From: an uncultured Clostridia bacterium
GTDB lineage: Bacteria > Bacillota > Clostridia > Christensenellales > Borkfalkiaceae
Direction: 5' to 3'
DNA: 64,000 nt
Assembly (NCBI GenBank): GCA_947627575.1
Contig: CANQWN010000008.1
Span: 35,562 to 99,561 of the forward strand
How positions within the stretch are numbered: position 1 is the stretch's first letter; every line of letters begins with the position of its first letter. The translations under genes and the position numbers were made by a program. Shown here in pieces: positions 1 to 7,967 of the stretch. The notes beneath the pieces are model-generated. The model ran no database searches. It worked only from the letters and a program-made list of their open reading frames with translations, and was not told the origin of the DNA.

Positions 1-536
1 GAATAGTCCGCGCCGCCCTTTATTTCCACCTTTTCCACGCCGTCTATCGCGGCGAGGCGGGCGGAAAGCGCCTCCGCTTTGGCGTGCGCGTCGTCCGGTC
101 CCGCTTCCGACGTAAGCGATAAGGTTGCCAACGCTTCTGCGTTGAGATCTATGTCGTACACGGTGACGGAAACGCCGTCGGGAAGTTCCAGCCCGCGTAT
201 TTTATCCGTCATTTCGCTTTTTTTGCCCGACGTATCCGCGCCGTAATCGAACGAAAGCACTACGGCGGAAACGTTATCGTAGGAATAGCTGTCCACGCCG
301 GTTACGCCCGAAAGCGAGGAAAGCCCCTCTTCGAGTTTTACCGTTACGTCCTTTTCTACCGAAAGCGCGTTTGCGCCCGGATAGATAACTTGCGCGCAGA
401 CCATCGGCACGTTTATATCCGGAAGGAGATTTACGCTCATTTTAAGCGTACAGTACACGCCTATGCCCAAAACGAACGCCACCGCAAGCAAAATAGCCAC
501 GGACTGCCTTATCAAAAACGAAAAAAACTTTTTCAT
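1..536 (-). CDS. RND-family efflux permease, N-terminal part (truncated by window edge)
   Basis: Only the first ~178 residues are in the window; the rest lies before base 1. The start MKKFFSFLIRQSVAILLAVA, with one hydrophobic helix followed by NLLPDINVPMVCAQVIYPGA, is typical of AcrB/HAE1-type resistance-nodulation-division permeases, where the first membrane helix is followed by the PDI.. stretch and a periplasmic porter domain (GLSSLSGVTGVDSYSYD). The family exports drugs or lipids using proton influx. The start overlaps the stop of the upstream small membrane protein by four bases (ATGA), so the two are translationally coupled. Substrate cannot be told from this piece. Confidence 0.85.
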   Translation of the reverse strand, partial: MKKFFSFLIRQSVAILLAVAFVLGIGVYCTLKMSVNLLPDINVPMVCAQVIYPGANALSVEKDVTVKLEEGLSSLSGVTGVDSYSYDNVSAVVLSFDYGADTSGKKSEMTDKIRGLELPDGVSVTVYDIDLNAEALATLSLTSEAGPDDAHAKAEALSARLAAIDGVEKVEIKGGADY

Positions 537-859
537 TTCAAGTCCTTTTCACCCAACTTTTTCAATTTTTTAAGCGATATATACGCATACAGATAGACCG
601 CCGCAAGGGTTATCACAAGCAACGCCGCAACCCCCGCAAAAACTCCGCAGCCTATAAGTAACCCCAATCTGTTGCTTTCGCGCATGCCCGAGGCGAACGC
701 CGCAATGGCGAACACGGCGAAAGCCGCCGCAACCGCCATTATCACGCAGAACAGTATTTTTACGCCCTTTAAACAGCCCTTTACCCTGCCGAGATAAATT
801 TCGGCAAGCCGATTTTTTTCATCGTTCGGGGAAGTTCCCGTATTTTCCGTATTTTCCAT
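533..859 (-). CDS. Small two-helix membrane protein, unknown function
   Basis: 108 residues with a short polar N-terminus (MENTENTGTSPNDEKNRLAEIYLG), two hydrophobic segments (about residues 33-58 and 66-92) and a lysine-rich C-terminal tail (ISLKKLKKLGEKDLK). The ATG at 859 is preferred over an in-frame GTG six bases upstream because AGGCGG sits six bases before the ATG but directly abuts the GTG. Its stop overlaps the RND permease start, suggesting a role with that exporter or simple co-expression. I do not recognise the family. Confidence 0.7.
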   Translation of the reverse strand: MENTENTGTSPNDEKNRLAEIYLGRVKGCLKGVKILFCVIMAVAAAFAVFAIAAFASGMRESNRLGLLIGCGVFAGVAALLVITLAAVYLYAYISLKKLKKLGEKDLK

Positions 860-872
860 ATTCACCCGCCTT

Positions 873-1802
873 TCAGCCGTTTGCGAACAGCGCCGCCGCG
901 CCGTACGCCCCCGCCGACGCGCCCAACGACGCGCATACTATCCTGACGGTGGCGCGCGCGTTGCCGCCGAATATTTCGCCGTCAAGCAATTTTTGCAGTG
1001 GCTTTATAAGCCTTTCGCCCTGCGCCGCAACCCCGCCGCCGAGTATTATCGCGTTGGGGCGGAAAATATTTGCAAGGTTCACTATCCCGCAACCGAGATA
1101 TTTTATATACCAATCCACCACCTCGTTGGCGGCGGCGTCCTCCGGGTAATCGAACGCGGTTTTGCCCGTGGCGGTATCGGAAGTGTAATCCCGCCACATA
1201 AGCGAACCGGGGTTTTCCTCCATAGCCCATTTGGTGCGGCGTATAAGCGCGGTTGCGGAAGCGTACGCCTCGAAACAGCCCCGCCTGCCGCAGGTGCATC
1301 TGTCGCCGCCCCGCTCTATCACCATATGCCCTATTTCCGTTCCCGCGGACATATAGCCTTCAAAAAGTTTTCCGCCTATTATCACTCCGCCGCCTACGCC
1401 CGTGCCCAACGTTATGAACACGCTGTCGGCATAATCTTTGCCCGCGCCGTACTTCGCTTCGCCCAACGCCGCCGCGTTGGCGTCGTTCACAGCCCTGACG
1501 GGCACGCCCAACTCCGCGTGCAATTTTTCCGCAAGCGGGTAGTTTTTCAGGTTGAGATTACCCGAAAAGACAATCGTCCCCGAAGATGAATCCACCATTC
1601 CGGGGCAACCCGCGCCCACGCCTTGCAGGCTTTCCGCGGGAACCCCCGCGCCGTTGCACATCTTTTTTACAAGCGCCGCCGCACATTCGGCAAGTTTTGC
1701 GGCGTCCGTGGGTACGCTTTCCGTAAATACGGCTTTGCCGCCCGAAAGAAGCAAACCCTTTACGGAAGTGCCGCCTATATCTATACCCGCTATAACGGAC
1801 AT
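873..1802 (-). CDS. glcK: ROK-family sugar kinase, probably glucokinase
   Basis: 309 residues, usual size for ROK kinases. Visible are the phosphate-binding DIGGT (residues 8-12), NDAN near 108, LGTGVGGG near 135 and the ROK zinc signature CTCGRRGCFE near 173-182, preceded by the EIGHM catalytic histidine region. These enzymes phosphorylate glucose or related sugars with ATP in the cytoplasm. Start chosen at MSVIAGIDIGG because AGGGGG lies eight bases upstream; an upstream extension has no membrane or domain character. The gene follows dut, from which it is separated by a terminator-like hairpin. Exact sugar specificity is inference. Confidence 0.85.
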   Translation of the reverse strand: MSVIAGIDIGGTSVKGLLLSGGKAVFTESVPTDAAKLAECAAALVKKMCNGAGVPAESLQGVGAGCPGMVDSSSGTIVFSGNLNLKNYPLAEKLHAELGVPVRAVNDANAAALGEAKYGAGKDYADSVFITLGTGVGGGVIIGGKLFEGYMSAGTEIGHMVIERGGDRCTCGRRGCFEAYASATALIRRTKWAMEENPGSLMWRDYTSDTATGKTAFDYPEDAAANEVVDWYIKYLGCGIVNLANIFRPNAIILGGGVAAQGERLIKPLQKLLDGEIFGGNARATVRIVCASLGASAGAYGAAALFANG

Positions 1803-1866
1803 AATCTTTTCCCCCTGTTTTATTTGCAATATATTATACGCTTTCAAGCGCGCGCTGTCAATACCG

Positions 1867-1893
1867 AAAAAGCACGGCGTATGCCGTGCTTTT
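1867..1893 (-). terminator. Hairpin terminator between dut and the ROK kinase
   Basis: AGCACGGC and GCCGTGCT form a perfect 8-bp stem (1871-1878 with 1883-1890) around GTAT. On the minus strand it is followed by TTTT, so it would end dut transcripts; the short T-run makes it leaky or partial. Confidence 0.6.
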
Positions 1894-1896
1894 GTT

Positions 1897-2337
1897 TTAC
1901 TTTGTGCCCGTGGAACCGAACCCGCCCGCGCCGCGCGCCGTATCGGTAAGCGTTTCGCTTTCCGCAAATTTTGCCGTAAGGTACGGCGCAATAACTATCT
2001 GGGCTATCCTTTCGCCCGGGGCAACCGTTTGGGGCTGTTGCGTGTGGTTTAAAAGCGCAACTTTTATCTCGCCGCGGTAATCGCAGTCTATAACCCCAAC
2101 TTTGTTTGCGGGCGCAAGCCCGCGTTTGGTTGCAAGCCCGCTACGCGCATATATAAGCCCCGCGTAACCTACGGGCAGTTCCATTGCCAGCCCCGTGGGT
2201 ATAACCGCCGTGCCGTGCGGCGGAACGGTTACCTCTTCGGCTATACAGGCGTACAAATCCGCGCCCGCCGCAAATTCGCTGCCGTATGCGGGCAATTTTG
2301 CCGATGGATCAAGTTTTTTAACGTTTATCGTCTGCAT
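1897..2337 (-). CDS. dut: dUTP diphosphatase (dUTPase)
   Basis: 146 residues, the trimeric all-beta dUTPase. The family motifs are present in order: AGADLYA (motif 1), ARSGLATKRGLAPANKVGVID (motifs 2-3, with the catalytic Asp in GVIDCDYRGEI) and the C-terminal RGAGGFGSTG (motif 5, closing over the active site). It hydrolyses dUTP to dUMP, keeping uracil out of DNA and feeding dTMP synthesis. GAGGG lies four bases before the ATG. It sits just downstream of nrdG, so deoxynucleotide supply genes are grouped here. Confidence 0.95.
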   Translation of the reverse strand: MQTINVKKLDPSAKLPAYGSEFAAGADLYACIAEEVTVPPHGTAVIPTGLAMELPVGYAGLIYARSGLATKRGLAPANKVGVIDCDYRGEIKVALLNHTQQPQTVAPGERIAQIVIAPYLTAKFAESETLTDTARGAGGFGSTGTK

Positions 2338-2365
2338 ATTTCCCTCGCGTATAGTCCGTACGGCG

Positions 2366-2899
2366 CTATACCACCGTACGTTCGTCCCAAAGCACCACCT
2401 CGTCTTGTTCGAGAGAGGGCTTTAAAAGTATTATCCTTTGGTTGGAAGAGCCGCGGAAGAGAAGGTTAAGATCTTTAAGCTCTTCCACAAATCTGCCGTC
2501 CACAAGCACGTCGCTCGCCTTTAAAATGCGCATAACCGTGCCTATATCGCCCTTTTTGCCCGTAAGCAACTCCGCCTCGTAATCATATCCCGTGAAGCAC
2601 CAGATGGATTTTTCGGGATAGGTTTTGCGTATCTTTTCCACAAGATCTGCTACATACGGCTGATTTTCGGGTTCAAAGGGGTCGCCGCCCAAAACGGTGA
2701 AGCCCTTGATATATTCGGGGGCAAGCCCCGCTATTATCGATTGCTCCACTTCGGGCGTGTAAGGTTCGCCGTAACAAAAATCCCACGTTTCGGGGTTGAA
2801 ACAGTTTTTACAATGATTGCGGCAACCGCTGACGTAAAGCGAAACGCGTACGCCGGGGCCGTTGGATATATCGTACCACTTTATTTTTGCGTAATTCAT
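2366..2899 (-). CDS. nrdG: Anaerobic ribonucleotide reductase activating protein (radical SAM)
   Basis: 177 residues. The radical-SAM cluster motif is CRNHCKNC (residues about 26-33), followed by NPETWDF, and GGDPFEPEN, typical of NrdG. It uses S-adenosylmethionine and a 4Fe-4S cluster to install the glycyl radical in NrdD. It lies directly downstream of nrdD in the same orientation; a stable hairpin in the 78-bp gap may set the ratio of the two proteins. Confidence 0.95.
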   Translation of the reverse strand: MNYAKIKWYDISNGPGVRVSLYVSGCRNHCKNCFNPETWDFCYGEPYTPEVEQSIIAGLAPEYIKGFTVLGGDPFEPENQPYVADLVEKIRKTYPEKSIWCFTGYDYEAELLTGKKGDIGTVMRILKASDVLVDGRFVEELKDLNLLFRGSSNQRIILLKPSLEQDEVVLWDERTVV

Positions 2900-2920
2900 A
2901 ATTGTTTCCGCCGGAAAATT

Positions 2921-2951
2921 TTGCCGCTTTACGCCTTGCGCAAAGCGGCAA
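2921..2951 (-). other. Intercistronic hairpin between nrdD and nrdG
   Basis: TTGCCGCTTT and AAAGCGGCAA pair around ACGCCTTGCGC, giving a strong stem. On the minus strand it is followed by AAAATTTT rather than a T-run, so it may be a processing or partial termination signal that lowers nrdG relative to nrdD. Confidence 0.5.
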
Positions 2952-2977
2952 AAACTGTATATATGTTGCGTTTTTTA

Positions 2978-5104
2978 TCAGAGATGCAATACCCTTGCCT
3001 TTATTTCCTTGGTCTTGCCGACGTTCCAGAAATTTTCGCCCAGATAACCGCACGTGCGGCGGGTAACGTTCATCTTGCGCTGGTCTTTGTTGTGGCAGAC
3101 GGGACATTCCCACTCGTTGTCGTCGTTTATTATTATCTCGCCGTCAAAGCCGCAGACGTGGCAATAATCCGATTTGGTGTTGAATTCGGCGTATTGGATA
3201 TTATCGTAGATAAACTTTACCACGTCCTCCAAAGCCGTGAGGTTATGGCGCATATTGGGTATTTCGACGTAGGAAATGGCGCCGCCCGAAGAAATTTTCT
3301 GGAATTGGCTTTCAAACTTGAATTTGGAGAACGCGTCGATATGTTCGCGCACGTCCACGTGGTAGCTGTTGGTGTAGTAGCCCTTGTCCGTAACGTCCTC
3401 TATGGTGCCGAAGCGTTCCTTGTCTATCCTTGCAAAGCGATAGCAAAGCGATTCCGCGGGGGTGCCGTAAAGCCCGAAGCCCAAACCCGTTTCCTTCTTC
3501 CACTTTTCGCAGTGGTCGCGCATGGTCTGCATAACTTTAAGCGCAAATTCCTGCCCTTCGGGGGTGGTGTGCGAAACGCCCTTTACAAGTTTTGTAACTT
3601 CATAAAGCCCTATATATCCCAAAGATATGGTGGAATACCCGTTCATAAGATATTTATCTATCTTTTCGCCCTTGTCAAGACGGGCTATCGCGCCGTACTG
3701 CCAATGCACGGGGGAAACGTCGCTTGTAACGCCCATAAGCGCGTTGTGGCGGCACATAAGCGCCTCGTAGCAAAGTTGCAACCTCTCTTCGAGAATTTCC
3801 CAGAACTTATTTTCGTCGCCCTTCGCCAAAATTCCGCATTGGGGAAGGTTTATTGAAACGACGCCCTGGTTGAATCTGCCTTCGAATTTGTAGTTGCCGT
3901 TTTCGTCCTTCCACGGCGAGAGGAAGGAACGGCAGCCCATGGGCGAGAATACGTTGCCCTCGTAATTTTCGCGCATCTTCTTTGCGGAAATATAGTCGGG
4001 ATAGAGACGCTTTGACGAACATTTTACCGCAAGGCGGGTAAGATAATCGTACTTGCCGCCTTTAAGGCAGTTGTTTTCGTCAAGCACGTAGATAAGTTTG
4101 GGGAACGCGGGGGTGATGTAAACGCCCTTTTCGTTTTTGATGCCCTGATAGCGCTGTTTGAGGATTTCCTCTATTATCATCGCGTTTTCTTCGATATATT
4201 CGTCCTTTTCGTCGAGATAAAGGAACAGCGTTACGAAAGGAGACTGCCCGTTGGTGGTCATCAACGTGTTTATCTGATACTGTATTGTCTGCACGCCGGC
4301 TTTAAGCGCTTCGCGCAGGCGCATATCCACAACGCGGGCTTTGGTTGCGGCGTCTACCGAATCGCCGAACTGCTCCTCGCACTGCTGCGCGTACTTTTCG
4401 CGGGTGCGGCGGAGATATTTGCCCAAATGCGCCATATTTACCGACTGCCCGCCGTACTGCGAGGAGGCGACGGAAGCTATTATCTGCGTGGTTATGGTGC
4501 AAGCCGTCTGGAAAGATTTGGGGCTTTCAATCATCTTGCCGTTCATAACCGTGCCGTTATCAAGCATGTCCTTAATATTTATAAGGCAGCAGTTGAATAT
4601 GGGTTGCAGGAAGTAGTCGGCGTCGTGGAAGTGAATCGCGCCCTCGTCGTGCGCTTTGGAAATGTGTTTGGGCAACAGAATACGGCGCGTAAGGTCTTTG
4701 GAAACTTCGCCCGCTATAAGGTCGCGCTGGGTGGAAGCCGTGCGCGCGTTTTTGTTGGAATTTTCTTCCATTACGTCCTTGTTGGAATTGCGGATAAGCG
4801 AAAGTATGCTCTCGTCCGTGGTGTTGGCTTTGCGGACAAGCGCACGCTCGTAACGGTAAAGCATGTAAGCCTTCATAAGCTGATACTTCTGCAATTCCAT
4901 CAGCTTCTGCTCTACCATATCCTGAATATCTTCTACAAGCAACCTCATTCTGTGGCGCGAAGCTATGTCGTCCACTATGTTTTCAATCTGTTCGTCGGTT
5001 ACTCTGTCCTCGACGTCCACCGCCACGTTGGCTTTTTTGATTGCCGTAACTATTTTGGACCGGTCGAAATCGGCTGTGGCGCCGTCCCTTTTTATTACTT
5101 TCAT
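2978..5104 (-). CDS. nrdD: Anaerobic (class III) ribonucleoside-triphosphate reductase
   Basis: 708 residues. An ATP-cone allosteric domain occupies roughly residues 1-95 (MKVIKRDGATADFDRSKI). The catalytic barrel follows, then a C-terminal zinc site (CHVCGFDG ... CPVC) and the glycyl radical loop RTCGYLGE near the end. The enzyme reduces NTPs to dNTPs without oxygen, marking an anaerobic lifestyle. The ATG at 5104 is chosen because AGAGGAG lies just upstream and the ATP-cone begins there; a longer reading would run through the promoter. Control by NrdR is likely from the paired boxes upstream. Confidence 0.96.
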   Translation of the reverse strand: MKVIKRDGATADFDRSKIVTAIKKANVAVDVEDRVTDEQIENIVDDIASRHRMRLLVEDIQDMVEQKLMELQKYQLMKAYMLYRYERALVRKANTTDESILSLIRNSNKDVMEENSNKNARTASTQRDLIAGEVSKDLTRRILLPKHISKAHDEGAIHFHDADYFLQPIFNCCLINIKDMLDNGTVMNGKMIESPKSFQTACTITTQIIASVASSQYGGQSVNMAHLGKYLRRTREKYAQQCEEQFGDSVDAATKARVVDMRLREALKAGVQTIQYQINTLMTTNGQSPFVTLFLYLDEKDEYIEENAMIIEEILKQRYQGIKNEKGVYITPAFPKLIYVLDENNCLKGGKYDYLTRLAVKCSSKRLYPDYISAKKMRENYEGNVFSPMGCRSFLSPWKDENGNYKFEGRFNQGVVSINLPQCGILAKGDENKFWEILEERLQLCYEALMCRHNALMGVTSDVSPVHWQYGAIARLDKGEKIDKYLMNGYSTISLGYIGLYEVTKLVKGVSHTTPEGQEFALKVMQTMRDHCEKWKKETGLGFGLYGTPAESLCYRFARIDKERFGTIEDVTDKGYYTNSYHVDVREHIDAFSKFKFESQFQKISSGGAISYVEIPNMRHNLTALEDVVKFIYDNIQYAEFNTKSDYCHVCGFDGEIIINDDNEWECPVCHNKDQRKMNVTRRTCGYLGENFWNVGKTKEIKARVLHL

Positions 5105-5147
5105 AATACAACTCCTCTTATCTGACGTAAGAACGATATTCCAACAC

Positions 5148-5200
5148 AGTGTACCACATATTTTGTGGTGTGTCAATACCCCTTACACAATATATTGTAG
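5148..5200 (-). promoter_or_regulatory. nrdD proximal promoter with a pair of NrdR-like boxes
   Basis: On the minus strand TTGACA (5171-5176) and TACACT (5148-5153) are 17 bases apart. One NrdR-like box (5153-5168) fills the spacer and a second (5185-5200; matches 14 of 16 positions of acaCwAtATaTwGtgt as I recall that consensus) lies just upstream of the -35. Box centres are 32 bp apart, about three helical turns, as expected for NrdR. Confidence 0.8.
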
Positions 5201-5248
5201 ATTTTAGACATTTTTTGGCGTTTCCGCCCGATGGCGGCAGTAAAAACA

Positions 5249-5334
5249 AGTATAGTATTAAGTTTTTGCAAAGTCAAGTATTGAAACACAATATCTTGTA
5301 TGTTATTTTTTAACGAAAATACAACATCTTGTAG
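5249..5334 (-). promoter_or_regulatory. nrdD distal promoter with a second pair of NrdR-like boxes
   Basis: TTGACT (5272-5277) and TATACT (5249-5254) are 17 bases apart. Two further NrdR-like boxes lie upstream at 5286-5301 (14 of 16 consensus positions) and 5319-5334 (11 of 16), centres 33 bp apart. The arrangement repeats that of the proximal promoter about 100 bp away. Confidence 0.65.
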
Positions 5335-5495
5335 CTGATAATTATTAACAAAATAGACAGCCGTGTGTTTTTTGCTGAAAAATTCAATTAGCCGCGGCGG
5401 CGGGCGGCGCGGTATGCGCGGGCGCGTCATCTTAATTATAATCCGCAATCACGGCGAAAATAAACGCCGATGGGGGAAAAATATCGGAAAATGGC

Positions 5496-5525
5496 TTGAC
5501 GGCGGGCGGCGCGGGCTGTTAAAAT
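5496..5525 (+). promoter_or_regulatory. Promoter of the 205-residue membrane protein gene
   Basis: TTGACG (5496-5501) and TAAAAT (5520-5525) with an 18-base spacer, 20 bases before the ATG at 5545, divergent from nrdD. Confidence 0.7.
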
Positions 5526-5544
5526 ATAGGCGAGGTGTAAGGCG

Positions 5545-6162
5545 ATGGCAGAAATAGACGCTGTTAAACTTAAAAAACTTAAACGGGGCGAAGCCGCGGG
5601 GAAAGCGGCTACGGTATTCTGCGGCGCGGTTATGGCTTATTTTATAGCTATGCTGATAGCTTCGACAGCCACCGAAAACGATTTTTTGCTTGAAATTGTG
5701 CTTATTACCGCCCTGCCCGCGTTGGCGTTAGGTATAGGCGCAAGCATTTTCTGCAACTATAAATACGGCGCGGCGATTGAAAAAATGATAAAAAAGTACG
5801 TGGTGGATACATTTTTGGAAAACGCCGCGGACATGCACCCCGAAAGGGACAGCTTGACGTATTTTATAAGTTTTGAAAACAAAAGCGCAGTTGTTAAAGT
5901 AAACGGCTACGGCAAAAAGATAATTTTCGATTTTTCGGTTTTCGGCAGGCTTTCCCTGTCGCGCAAAAGCGCAATTTTGAACGCCGTGGAAACGAGGCTT
6001 TACGTAACCTTCGGCAGGCTGTACGACGGCGGGGCAAGTTTCCGCAGCGTAGATTTTAAGGAAGTTGAGGGAACGCGCAGAAAAAGCGGCAAATCGATAC
6101 CCATAATAACCGACGGCGAACCGGACGTAAAGGCATACAAAATTTACCTTAAAAATAAATAA
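5545..6162 (+). CDS. Two-helix membrane protein of unknown function
   Basis: 205 residues: a basic amphipathic N-terminus (KLKKLKRGEAAGKAA), two hydrophobic segments (about 20-41 and 47-68) and a soluble C-terminal domain of ~130 residues with no motif I recognise. A GAGGTG ribosome site lies seven bases before the ATG. It is a single-gene transcript: its own promoter is upstream and a hairpin follows. Base usage matches its neighbours, so it seems native. Function unknown. Confidence 0.7.
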   Translation: MAEIDAVKLKKLKRGEAAGKAATVFCGAVMAYFIAMLIASTATENDFLLEIVLITALPALALGIGASIFCNYKYGAAIEKMIKKYVVDTFLENAADMHPERDSLTYFISFENKSAVVKVNGYGKKIIFDFSVFGRLSLSRKSAILNAVETRLYVTFGRLYDGGASFRSVDFKEVEGTRRKSGKSIPIITDGEPDVKAYKIYLKNK

Positions 6163-6183
6163 AACGCAACATATATTAAAAAA

Positions 6184-6207
6184 AAGGCGGGCTTTAAAGT
6201 CCGCCTT
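6184..6207. terminator. Bidirectional terminator between convergent genes
   Basis: AAGGCGG and CCGCCTT enclose an inner CTTTAAAG palindrome, with A-runs before and T-runs after. It serves both the plus-strand membrane protein gene and glpK. Confidence 0.75.
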
Positions 6208-6225
6208 TCGGTTTATCTTTACGCT

Positions 6226-7698
6226 TTAAAGCGCGCGGGATACCGCTTTGCGCCAACCCGCTATAAGTTTGCTTCTTTCGCTTTCGTCCGCGGTGGGGGT
6301 GAAAACTTTAACTTCCCGCGAGGCGGGTAGCGATGCCTCGTCCTTCCAGAACCCCGTCTGCAACCCGGCGAGATACGCCGCGCCTCGTGCGGTTGCTTCC
6401 ACGGCGGCGGGGCGCGCCACTTCGCAACCTAAAATATCCGCCTGAAACTTCATAAGAAAATCGTTTGCGCTTGCCCCTCCGTCAACGGCAAGGCGGGTTA
6501 TCTTCGCCCCGGCGTCCGCCGACATAGCCTGCACGAGGTCGCCCACCTGATAGGCTATGCTTTCAAGCGCGGCGCGGGCGATATGCGCGCGGGTGGTGCC
6601 GCGCGTTATCCCGCAGATAAGCCCGCGGGCTTCCCCGTTCCAATAGGGCGCGCCCAAACCCGTAAACGCGGGCACGAGATACACCCCGCCGTTATCCTTT
6701 ACGGAAGTTGCCAGCTTTTCGCTTTCGGCGGCGTCGCCGAAAAAGCCCAACCCGTCGCGCAGCCACTGCACAGCCGCCCCGCCGATAAATACCGAACCTT
6801 CGAGGACGTACGGCGGTCTGCCGCCCGTACACGCGCCCAAAGTCGTTACAAGCCCGTTTTTGCTTTCCACAAATTTATCGCCCGTGTTCATCAGCAGAAA
6901 ACAGCCCGTGCCGTAGGTGTTTTTAAGGTCGCCCGCCGACAGACACAGATGCCCGAACAGCGCCGACTGCTGGTCCCCCGCAACCGCGGCGAGGGGTATG
7001 GGCGCGCCGAATGCTTCCGCAGTTGTATAGCCGAACAGATGCCCGCTGGGATACGCTTCGGGCAACATACACGCGGGTATGCCGAACAGATCCAAAAGCC
7101 AATTATCCCACTTTAAATTGCGGATATCGAAAAGCATTGTGCGGGCGGCGTTGGTGTAGTCGGTAGCGAAAATTTTTCCGCCCGAAAGCCGCCACATTAT
7201 ATAAGTATCCACCGTTCCGAAAGCAAGTTCCCCGCGGCGGGCGCGTTCGTACGCGCCGTCCACGTTTTCGAGAATCCATTTCAGTTTGGTCGCGGAAAAG
7301 TACGCGTCCGGTATAAGCCCCGTGCGGCGGTAAATTTCCTTTGCCGTGGGGCTGTTTTTAAGTTTTTCGCAGTATTCCGCCGTGCGGCGGCATTGCCATA
7401 CTATGGCGTTATATACGGGTTTGCCCGTGTTTTTATCCCACACTATCGTGGTTTCGCGCTGGTTGGTTATGCCCACGCCGCGTATATGGGAAGGGCTTGC
7501 CCCCGCGCGCACCATCGCTTCCGCCGCAACCGACATAACGCTGCCCATTATATCCTGCGGGTCGTGTTCCACCATTCCGGGCGCGGGATAAATCTGCCTG
7601 AACTCGCGCTGGGCGGAGCCCGCCACCCTGCCGTCCGCCGTGAACAGGCAGGCGCGCGTGGAAGTTGTGCCCTGATCTATCGAAAGTATGTATTCCAT
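6226..7698 (-). CDS. glpK: Glycerol kinase
   Basis: 490 residues, standard for GlpK of the FGGY family. Seen are the N-terminal phosphate loop DQGTTSTRA (residues 8-16), NQRETTIVWD, the conserved GDQQSALFG around 250 and the C-terminal LAVDGGASANDFLMKFQAD FGGY region. It converts glycerol to glycerol 3-phosphate for lipid synthesis or catabolism. The ATG at 7698 starts only six bases after a TATAAT box, so the mRNA is probably leaderless. No glpF or glpD is adjacent. Confidence 0.95.
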   Translation of the reverse strand: MEYILSIDQGTTSTRACLFTADGRVAGSAQREFRQIYPAPGMVEHDPQDIMGSVMSVAAEAMVRAGASPSHIRGVGITNQRETTIVWDKNTGKPVYNAIVWQCRRTAEYCEKLKNSPTAKEIYRRTGLIPDAYFSATKLKWILENVDGAYERARRGELAFGTVDTYIMWRLSGGKIFATDYTNAARTMLFDIRNLKWDNWLLDLFGIPACMLPEAYPSGHLFGYTTAEAFGAPIPLAAVAGDQQSALFGHLCLSAGDLKNTYGTGCFLLMNTGDKFVESKNGLVTTLGACTGGRPPYVLEGSVFIGGAAVQWLRDGLGFFGDAAESEKLATSVKDNGGVYLVPAFTGLGAPYWNGEARGLICGITRGTTRAHIARAALESIAYQVGDLVQAMSADAGAKITRLAVDGGASANDFLMKFQADILGCEVARPAAVEATARGAAYLAGLQTGFWKDEASLPASREVKVFTPTADESERSKLIAGWRKAVSRAL

Positions 7699-7704
7699 AG
7701 CTAT

Positions 7705-7732
7705 ATTATAGCATATCCGCGTCAAATTGCAA
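7705..7732 (-). promoter_or_regulatory. glpK promoter, probably giving a leaderless mRNA
   Basis: TTGCAA (7727-7732), 16 bases, TATAAT (7705-7710), then only six bases before the glpK ATG. Transcription starting about seven bases past the -10 would begin at the start codon. Confidence 0.7.
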
Positions 7733-7738
7733 CAGACA

Positions 7739-7774
7739 AAGCGCCCGCGGCGGAAATTATCCGCCGCGGGCGCG
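7739..7774 (-). terminator. Terminator of the trpS-led operon
   Basis: GCGCCCGCGGCGGA and TCCGCCGCGGGCGC form a perfect 14-bp stem around AATTA (7741-7773). On the minus strand it is followed by TTTGTCTGTT. It lies just after the last small gene of the operon. Confidence 0.75.
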
Positions 7775-7778
7775 CCGT

Positions 7779-7925
7779 CTATTCATCCCCCGTAAATTGT
7801 CTGTGAAATTCCGCTATTTCCGCGGGGTCGGCGGAAATTTTCTGTAAAAGTCCCGTACATTCGTTTGCGCTTACGCACTCTTCGAAAAGTTCGGAAATAA
7901 GTTTCTTTTTCTTGCGCTTGCCCAT
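7779..7925 (-). CDS. Small basic protein, unknown function (48 aa)
   Basis: 48 codons starting MGKRKKKKLISELFEECVSA and ending HRQFTGDE. Lysine-rich start, amphipathic helical middle, two cysteines. It lies 42 bases after the GH4 glycosidase stop and directly before the operon terminator, so it is placed as a genuine last gene. No convincing ribosome site is seen, which lowers confidence. I do not recognise the family. Confidence 0.5.
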   Translation of the reverse strand: MGKRKKKKLISELFEECVSANECTGLLQKISADPAEIAEFHRQFTGDE

Positions 7926-7967
7926 ACCGCTATTTTGCGCGCGTTTGCGGGAAAATATGCAAATATA

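Noticed and set aside
2741..3856. Long plus-strand reading frame opposite nrdD
   Set aside because: It is antisense to a well-supported gene and encodes no recognisable domain. The same holds for other long frames opposite feoB, rpoA and trpS.
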